From Scilla litardierei (lineage: Eukaryota > Streptophyta > Magnoliopsida > Asparagales > Asparagaceae): a stretch of DNA of 64,000 nt. The translations under genes were made by a program, and so were the position numbers. The stretch is from assembly GCA_030789695.1 (NCBI GenBank), contig CM061141.1, forward strand, positions 321,100,452-321,164,451, in the 5' to 3' direction. Under the pieces are notes generated by a model. That model worked only from the letters and a program-made list of their open reading frames with translations, had not been told where the DNA came from and did no database searches. Positions within the stretch are counted from its first letter, which is position 1, and each line of letters opens with the position of its first letter. Positions 56,533-64,000 of the stretch are shown here, one piece after another.

Positions 56533-57551
56533 TCAGTTGTCATTTGGTGCGCGTGGCAATCGCGCGTCATTCTTCGAGGTGGTGCACTCCGGCGGCATTT
56601 GATTTCCACCTACTTTAAGACTCTCCTCAACGTTGCTTATAGTTTTTGGTTCTTGATGATTTGGAGAACGACGTAGAATTTCCTCATCCAATACTTGGAT
56701 GTACGAGGCGACCGCTTTGTTGCAGGTTGGGTCGCCGTCATCGTCAATGCTTGTCTTCATTGGGTCCTTCATAACCCCCTCGGAAGTAGAATCCTCAATG
56801 GATTCATCTTCAAGAAGCTCCAGATAGTTGGCCCCTTCCACATGAGCTCGCTCTTTCATCACCTTCTGTAGTCAGAACTCAGCTTCGATATCTCCCACGT
56901 TTAGACAAACGGTCCCTTCTCGGACATCGATAAGAACACCGGCCGTCGCCATGAAGGGGTGGCCGAGTATAATTTGGGAGCTCCCTCCCTCAGGCATATC
57001 CATAATAATGAAGTCGACGGGAACACATAATCCTGGGGGTATTTGAAGGATGACGTCCCTCGCTATTCCCACCGGGTAGGTGATGGAATGATCTGCAAGC
57101 TGGATAGACATGCTCGTCGGTTCTAGCTCACTACCCGTCTGGAGTCTCTTGAAAATGGAGAGGGGCATCAAACTGATGCTAGCCCCCAGGTCAATCAATG
57201 CTCTACTGATAGGCATCCCTCCAATAGAGCACGACACGGTAAAGCTACTCGGATCTGGCAGCTCCGGGGGAGATGATTTCTGATAACGGATGTAGAATCC
57301 TCCAATAGCTTGATTTCCCCAGGCTTTCTTTTTCCCGTGATGAGATCCTTCAAAAATTTGGCGTAGATCGAGATCTCTGTGATGGCGTCCATGAATGGGA
57401 TATTCAGCTGAATTCCCTTTAATAACTCCATGAACTTGGAGTATTTCTTTTCCATTTTGGCTAGGGCTAGCCTCTGTGGGTATGGAGGGGGAGGTCGGGA
57501 AACTTTACTCTTAGCCGCATCGATGGGAGGCAGTGTCGTACTTGTAGTGAT
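56533..57551 (-). pseudogene. Element F gag-protease, protease part, frameshifted
   Basis: On minus from 57551: PYPQRLALAKMEKKYSKFMELLKGI and FMDAITEISIYAKFLKDLI. A 1-base shift near 57270 then leads to SCSIGGMPISRALIDLGASI (DLGA active site at about 57183-57194), IQLADHSITYPVGIARDV and QIILGHPFMATAGVLIDV. A TGA at 56872-56874 is followed by an acidic tail (ELLEDESIEDSTSEG) ending at 56533. It aligns with residues 580-780 of the element A protein. The gag half is cut off at 57551 by the SIRE-like LTR; it would be beyond the window. Confidence 0.85.
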
Positions 57552-58817
57552 CCTGTGCTATTAGGAACAAACACTAGAGGGGGGGTGAATAGTGTTTTAT
57601 AGAATCATAAGGAAATTACACCAAATAAAACCCCACTTAACCAACAAATGCGGAATGTAATAAATGAATAACAACCCAAGTAAGAATGCAATGCAAACAT
57701 GCAATCTACCCTGGTTCGGTGCCACCCAAGTCTCCCCGACTTGTTACCGGTGCCCTAATCCAGCAACACCCGGATCACCTCTGGATACTCTAGCAAACCG
57801 CTAGAGATTTCCTTTAGCCCACTTGTGGAAAACCTCCAACAAGTGCAATCGACCTACAATCGATGTCCGTGTATCCCACAACCCGGGAACACGCACAGTC
57901 CTTAATCCCACAACTTGGGACTAAGCCCACTCTCACAAACCGAGAGTAAAAACTAAATCTTGACTCCCACAACTTGGGATCAAGCCAAACCTCTCACCAC
58001 TGTGAGTATACAATAATTAAGAAGTATAAAAAATGAAATATAAAACTTCTTACCACAAAATCCTATGCCTTGAGAAATACTTACCAATTTAGGGCAAGAA
58101 TGGATTTTGAGGAAGATGAGATCACCAAACCCTAGCTCCACCAAGATGAGCAGCAATAGATGGCTAGGGAGGAGTTGGTGACTTGGATTCAAGCTATTAG
58201 CTTGAGAAGCTTACAAGGAATGAGAATCTCTCTTGAGGAATTAGGCTCAAAGAGTAAGGGAGAGATTCTTGTGAGATGAGAGAGCTTGGAATAGGAGTTG
58301 AATGGCTCTCTTCAAAGATGTGAAAATGTCTCTAATTTCAGCCTGGGATCCCTGGTTAGAAGCACACAAACTTATATAGAGAAGAGAGAAAACGGTCAGA
58401 AAATTCGTGGCATTAAATGCCCCAACGGCTCTATTCTGAAGCTACTTAATCGGTCTAAGAAGGATCATCAACCGACTAGATTGACAACTAGTCGGTCAGT
58501 GAACCTTCTTGGACTGACTAGATGGTTGACAGAGAAGATGGTGAAATCTGGGTAAGAACTAGTCGGTCTAAGAAGGATCATCAACCGACTAGATTGAAAC
58601 TAGTCGGTCAGTGAACCTTCTTGGACCGACTAGATTGGCTTTTAATGCATTAACCATCCTTCTTAAACCAACTAACTGGTCAACAGTACAAAGGTCGAAT
58701 TTCACAAGGAAAACTAGTCGGTCTGAGAAGAAACACCAACCGACTAGATCATCATTTAATCGGTCGGTGAGCCTTCTTGGACCGATTAATTGGTCAACAA
58801 ATGGGTAACACTCAACA
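57552..58817 (-). repeat. SIRE-like LTR (3' LTR of the element at the right edge)
   Basis: On minus it starts TGTTGAGTGTTACCC (58817) and ends CCCCCCTCTAGTG...AATAGCACA (57552). U3 array 58440-58800 has CTAGTCGGT...ACCGACTAG pairs. TATA CTATATAAG on minus is at 58371-58380. The leader hairpin array is at 57725-58010. The inside of the element is to the right; a purine tract GACAAAGGGGGAGAG (minus, about 58840-58855) lies 25-40 bp from the LTR. Confidence 0.75.
57725..58010 (-). repeat. Hairpin array in SIRE-like LTR leader, third family
   Basis: Eight stem-loops read on +: CAAGTC/GACTTG, CTCTAGC/GCTAGAG (loop AAACC), ATCGA/TCGAT, TCCC/GGGA (loop ACAACCC), TCCC/GGGA (loop ACAACTT), ACTCTC/GAGAGT (loop ACAAACC), CTTGA.TCCC/GGGATCAAG (loop ACAACTT), CTCAC/GTGAG. 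Stems differ, and ACAA recurs at the loop start. Confidence 0.7.
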
Positions 58818-61800
58818 TTTAATAAGCACATCTTGTTTATTTCTCTCCCCCTTTGTCATTAACAAAAAAGATATATGGGTATAGAAACAACAAATGCAAT
58901 AATAGAGTGGAAAACAAAAAGGTATAACAATTGTAAAGTTACCAATTGTAAAGTTCTCTAATGTAAAGTTACCAATAGAAAACAAGATATCGAAATAAAG
59001 ATATCAATTGTAAGAGCACATATCCAACAACAACTCAACCACCCTCAATTATCACAAAAAGATAAGCAATAAGCATATGAGATAAAAGATTACAATAGAT
59101 ACTAATTGTAAAGAGTAGTGTGAGCAGTGTTAGAAAAGTGACAATGCAAAAATCATGACATCACTTGTGAAAGAAAAACAAGTGATCAAATAGTGTCAAA
59201 TACCCAAACAAACTCAATTATCACAAGATTTATTACATGAAGCATAATGTGATAGACAGTCTTGTGATACCAATAGTATACTTGGCAAGATAAATGACAT
59301 GAACATGATGAAATACATTATCGTGGAATAAAAATCATCACATTGACATAGATCAATTTTTTTAGCCAATTTAGTGCATGGAAAACAATTCTATGTTTTC
59401 ATACAAGCAATCTATTTAATCAATATAATCGTCGAGCGACGAAGTAAACAAACATGTTTTCATACACATTGAAATCAATATAATCAATACCAATTGTAAT
59501 CACCCTCAATTTAATCAATATGCTTTCATACACATGGTTACTATAGAAATTCTTAACCATGTGTACAAAGTTATGTTATAATAACACACATTAAGTATAA
59601 AGGCATGTGATATCAATTGTAGGCATACCAAATCATCTCCAAAAATATCACAGCAAAGGTGATACAATGGAAATGAAAATCAAATATCTATAGCACGCAA
59701 AAGTGTTATGCCAAAATAGAGATGGTAACGTCATAAAACGCTTGGCATACACAAATCTAGTACACTAGGATACTATTTGAAACAATGTTCAAAAGAACCA
59801 TAGTACTAGCATGCATTCCAAAATAGATACTCACAAGATGAGTCAAAGATAAGCATGGAATGCCATGAGCATGTAAAGATGATATCCAATATCAATAGTC
59901 TAACAATTGTAAATATGATACCAATTGTAAATATGATATGTATAGATGATACCAATTGTAGTCTAACAGAGTATGCAAAACATAATAATTTAATGTCAAG
60001 ATCATGATATCACTTGAGAAGGAAACCAAGTGAACGAATAGAGACATGATTTCATCCTAGCTCAATTATCACAAAGAATTCACCATGAAGCATAATGTGA
60101 CAAAATGTCTTTTGAGCAAAGGCATGAAGATAGTCTACTATTAAAGTCACAAGGTAGGACATAAACGAAAAAGTTTATCATGAACATTGCATGCATGCAT
60201 ACCAATTGTGCGAATAGAATAAAAACAAACTTTTGTAAGCACAATATAATCGGAGGTAGCATCAAAGAAGTCATAGTGCATCAAAATTTTTCCATGGAAG
60301 AATATCTATGACAGAATATACATATCATCAAACACAATATAAAGCTTATGTGATCGTGTATAGCACAAGTTATCTCTAACATCTCATCAAAATAGCATAA
60401 AATATGAGCGTGAGATGAGAGACATAGTGAGAAATATAGCTTGAAGATCACTAACTAATATGAATGAATGTTATGTCACTTGTGTAAATATCATACATGA
60501 GAGATTTAGCTATAGACATGAAAGGTTTCTTGAATAAAATTATAGCTAAAAATCAGTCATGAAGTAATTTAAATGACAAGTAACACACATTGATCAAATA
60601 CGCATAAATATCCTAAGTGATTAATCTTATACATGGCATGAATTATGTATAACATGATGAAGTATAGCATGCCACAAAGAAATGAATGATTCTACTAGAA
60701 TGGTATGACAAATCATGATATGTTCTAAATAATCCATGAACATAGTCATCTATGTGAATTAGGCACATGTGGTAGAATCAAAACAACAATGAATCTTAAA
60801 TGAAAGAATTGAAAAATTTTCAATGAAGGTTAAGATCCATATCCTTAATACTATCTAATAAACAAGCAAGCATGTCGTACATATCAGTTATCATATCCAT
60901 AACATATAACAATCTTCATGAGGGTGTGACAAGAATGAGCTAATGAAGAAGTATGCTATATAACACAAATTGAATATATTAAAATACCAATTGTAAACAT
61001 GGTAGACAAAACCAATATATTAACATACCAATTGTGCAAAACGCATACTTACAACCATTTAGCTTTCCCTACATGTGTGCATCTCCAATGCACCATCCTT
61101 TCATTTGAATTGATCCATCATTTGTAAACCAATGAGAGTGTAGGGTAGGCATCTTGCACAACAATCTGACAATTCAACAATTGGTGGTATCCAAAAACTT
61201 TTTGGATCCAATAGGTTAAGGAACAAAATCAAGTAGTCCAATAACCAAACATTTACCAATTGTAAATAACACTTATCAATAGAAATGCATTACATGCATT
61301 GACAAGAGTTATTATAATCACGAAAAATCATACATATAAGGAATTAACAATTCTCAATCATTAGAAATTAGGAACACCTAGACTAGTAATTCATATGCAT
61401 ATGATTTAGTAACAATACAATATACAAGCAATCATCATTATGAATACACACGTCTAATACAATAGTGTGTGCAAGAAAGATTCCTCGTTCAATATGCATA
61501 TGTGCACAAAATAAACATTCACGGCACAACACATATTGAAGGAAGGCATGAAAATTAACACCACAAAGAGTGTGCATGAAAAGCATAAAGTATTAATTTT
61601 CATAATCAAATTTCTCTTTCCCTTTGGCATATCAACAAAATAGGAAATCACCAAGGGTTAGAGAAATCAACTAATCTATATGCATAACATAATATGAGAG
61701 AAATGTAATGGCATATAATGATGTTGGGGGTAGTGGACGAACTCAACTAATCTGATACCAAATGTAATGTCCTATAGCAATCAATCATGTCATACTCTCT

Positions 61801-62981
61801 CAAAATCATACATACTATGCAAACTTGGGAGTACATGATGAACTCACACATATATATATGGGTACAAAAAGTAATCATACAAGCATGGTACCCAAGCAAT
61901 GAAACGCAATATGAGTCGCATGAGAATATGTCAATCCTAATATATGATTCTATATGTGTGTTCATACCATGTCTAGAAACAATCTTAGGAATCCAAAATA
62001 TAGTGATTTGGGATTCTTAAGAGGTTGTAGAAGCATGAGTAGGAAGTTGGGATGCACGCTTGTGAAGTGGAACATAAATATAAGCGTGTCCCGTGTGTGA
62101 AACATGCAAACGAGCATTAATTCTAACATGAAAATTTTTAAGCCACATGTTATAAATAATCCTCGAATAAACATATGAGTAAGGATTATGAATACACAAT
62201 GCACATCAGTCAAGAATTTGACACACATGAAATACATAGACATGAGTGACATACAAGACATATAAAATGCAAACATAGCATATGCATGAGATAGTCTCAA
62301 ACACAAAGTGACATCTACAAGCATCCAACACACATGGATACCAAATGTAAGAATATACTTACAACATTAAGCTCCCCCTACTTTGGTGCATCACTTAAAC
62401 ACCATCAACTCCATTTGAATGAAAATCTTTGTAAACCAAGGAGTTGGTAGGGTTGGTATCCCAATATGGATTGAACCTAGAAAACATAATTTTGGTATCC
62501 AAAAACCTTTTTGGATCCTATGGGTTAGTCAACGAGTTTAACAAACTAAATTCAAATTAATATAACCCATTTCTTAGTGTAATCATACACAATATTAATG
62601 AAACATGTAATCATGTTACAAGATAAATATTTAACCAAATACATGCATATACCAATTGTACCAAAAATAAGTATATATATATATATATTATAATCCAAAT
62701 GCATGACATGTATCACATGCAACAAAACATGAATATGATCCAACGCATGTGTTGCAAAAAGAAATATTAAATATTCTAAACATGAAAATCATAAACACAA
62801 TGATTTACAAATAATCATGCAATAGAAATCAAATTCAATATGAATTTAAGTTTCTAACAAACATGAGCATCTAAGACCAAAATCCAAACAAAAGAATAAA
62901 CCAATTCTAAACACAAATGCCTTGGTACCCATAAAATGAAAATAAACTTATGGTACTAAGCAAATGAAGGGTCAACGGAAA
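58818..62981 (-). other. AT-rich pol-less interior of the SIRE-like element
   Basis: 58818-60700 is collinear with 7214-9405. No protease, integrase, RT or RNase H can be read on either strand. The motif ACCAATTGTAA or close variants recurs more than ten times (58941, 58956, 59503, 59921, 59952, 60203, 60985, 61028, 61253, 62650). A block of about 200 bp ending in TATCCAAAAA(C)TTTTTGGATCC is present twice (61030-61250, 62348-62550). Between them, 61780-62330 reads on minus as a broken copy of the gag C-terminus. A TA run lies at 62672-62688. Confidence 0.65.
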
Positions 62982-63998
62982 CTAACCCTTCGGAAACCAA
63001 GTCCAAGAGGACCGTGATTTCCCAACATAATCATCATTCAAAATAATATTATGAATATAAGATTGCACATACATATCCTTAGCATGAGTGCTAGTGTTCT
63101 TAGGACCCCAAATAGTGTATGATTTGGGAATCCTCTTCCTAGCGGTTGCATGCACAAAAGGTTGATTTCTACTTGGTGCATGTGGCCTAGGAACATGAGA
63201 TCTAGCAAGAGCATGAAGAACATTGTGTTGTGCTAAAGCATGATGATGAACATATGATCCATGGTGTGGTGTTGCATACATACATGGATGAATATGATGT
63301 GTGTATGCATGAGGATGATCATGAGAATAAGCATGCCTATGTGGATGTGATGTGTGATCATAAGCATGTGAAGGTGCATGAGCATGAGCACGTGCATGAG
63401 ATTGTCTCAAAAGAGTGTTTGCACGTGCTCGTGGGTGTGGGACATAAAAACCATCATTCATGTGAACATGTGAAGTAGGAGGTATGTTCTTACGTGGCAT
63501 AGTATTGGTGTACATGAATGCATGACCCTTCTTTGGAGGTCCACCCAAAGTGTGTTTCTTTCCAAAGGAGGGAGTAATAGGAGTGGTGGTTTCCTTAGTA
63601 GTATAACTACACAAGTTGTTATAGACACCACTCGTGGATGCACCAGAGGATGGCCTCACAAAATCTGTAGTTACTTCACTATAGGAGGTGCGTGCTTTGG
63701 ATGTACTTGCCTTAGAATAACCAAGGCCAACACGATGGTTTGCCGGTAGTTGATTCTTTAGCAAATCATCCAATTTGTCCTTTCCCTTGTTGAATCTATC
63801 AACAATGGAGGACATGAGCTCATATTTCTTCGAAATTGAAGAAATAGTGGCATCCAAGGTGGATGCACGTGTGGTGAGCTCGTGCACTTGGGATTTGAGA
63901 TTCTCATTCTCAATTCCCAAACAATTGTTTTGAGATTGAAGATTTTCAATCTCGAGATCGTTACTATCCACAATAGTAACACGATCAAGTTGAGATTT
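62982..63998 (-). CDS. SIRE-like gag, C-terminal part with histidine-rich region, 5' beyond window
   Basis: The frame is open to the window edge (SQLDRVTIVDSNDLEIEN at the edge), so the start is missing. The first 70 residues form a coiled coil (ENENLKSQVHELTTRASTLD..ISSISKKYELMSSIVDRFNKGKDKLDDLLKNQ) ending HRVGLGY, the usual SIRE gag pattern. Residues about 180-270 are His/Ala/Pro-rich with about 30 histidines, where many gags have zinc knuckles. The end IWGPKNTSTHAKDMYV..SSWTWFPKG recalls the xGPKxxWVPK segment before SIRE protease. A stop follows at 62982 and no protease is found. About 340 codons are undisrupted, so this copy may be young. Gag would assemble particles in the cytoplasm. 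Confidence 0.7.
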   Translation of the reverse strand, partial: KSQLDRVTIVDSNDLEIENLQSQNNCLGIENENLKSQVHELTTRASTLDATISSISKKYELMSSIVDRFNKGKDKLDDLLKNQLPANHRVGLGYSKASTSKARTSYSEVTTDFVRPSSGASTSGVYNNLCSYTTKETTTPITPSFGKKHTLGGPPKKGHAFMYTNTMPRKNIPPTSHVHMNDGFYVPHPRARANTLLRQSHARAHAHAPSHAYDHTSHPHRHAYSHDHPHAYTHHIHPCMYATPHHGSYVHHHALAQHNVLHALARSHVPRPHAPSRNQPFVHATARKRIPKSYTIWGPKNTSTHAKDMYVQSYIHNIILNDDYVGKSRSSWTWFPKG

Positions 63999-64000
63999 GA

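Noticed and set aside
62672..62688. TA microsatellite as a feature of interest
   Set aside because: Simple repeat expected in AT-rich non-coding sequence.
63230..63478. 82-codon + ORF rich in His and Asp
   Set aside because: Antisense shadow of the histidine-rich gag segment.

Overview
This window is repeat-dense nuclear DNA of a flowering plant. I see no host protein gene, rRNA, tRNA or CRISPR array. Nearly everything can be assigned to LTR retrotransposons: Ty1/copia (two relics of one gag-pol lineage, plus several SIRE/Maximus-like pieces) and Ty3/gypsy (Tat/Athila-like elements with a tRNA-Asp primer site, a PF04195-type element, and long chromovirus-like LTRs). The species cannot be named from this alone. 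All family names come from recognised motifs, not from database searches.

Layout. 1-3560: Copia-1 pol and 3' LTR (+). 3561-6108: end of a long chromovirus-like LTR (+). 6109-10798: SIRE-like LTR pieces around a pol-less AT-rich interior. 10799-12773: Copia-2 (-), split by gypsy element D (+). D runs from 12774 to 32046. Its 5' LTR carries an E-family LTR (14152-16150) and the complete element A (16322-25403, TSD CTTTA). Its interior carries a SIRE solo LTR (27404-29409). 32047-39304: a decayed PF04195-type gypsy ORF with introns, split by a 3.9 kb solo LTR (34385-38315). 39780-41167: LTR G. 41168-57551: element F (-), partly tandem-duplicated, with element E (47556-53154, TSD GTATC) inside its accessory ORF. 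57552-64000: a SIRE-like element (-), with LTR, pol-less AT-rich interior and the end of gag.

The best-defined unit is element A. It has two 1559-bp LTRs, a perfect TSD, a tRNA-Asp primer site, a PPT, a gag-protease frame with two in-frame stops, and no RT, RNase H or integrase. It must therefore depend on other elements. Its second module (palindrome array, TATA, short ORF) matches the layout of element F, whose accessory ORF is Athila ORF1-like.

Two recurrent structures are not explained by standard annotation. (1) In at least seven LTR families, both copia and gypsy, a cluster of short CG-centred palindromes lies just upstream of the LTR TATA box, and each family has its own core. (2) In three SIRE-like LTRs the transcribed R/U5 part holds a row of small hairpins whose stems change between units while pairing and loop motif persist, as expected of a structured RNA leader. 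I propose these as the main candidates for something undescribed. All coordinates and identities were read by eye.
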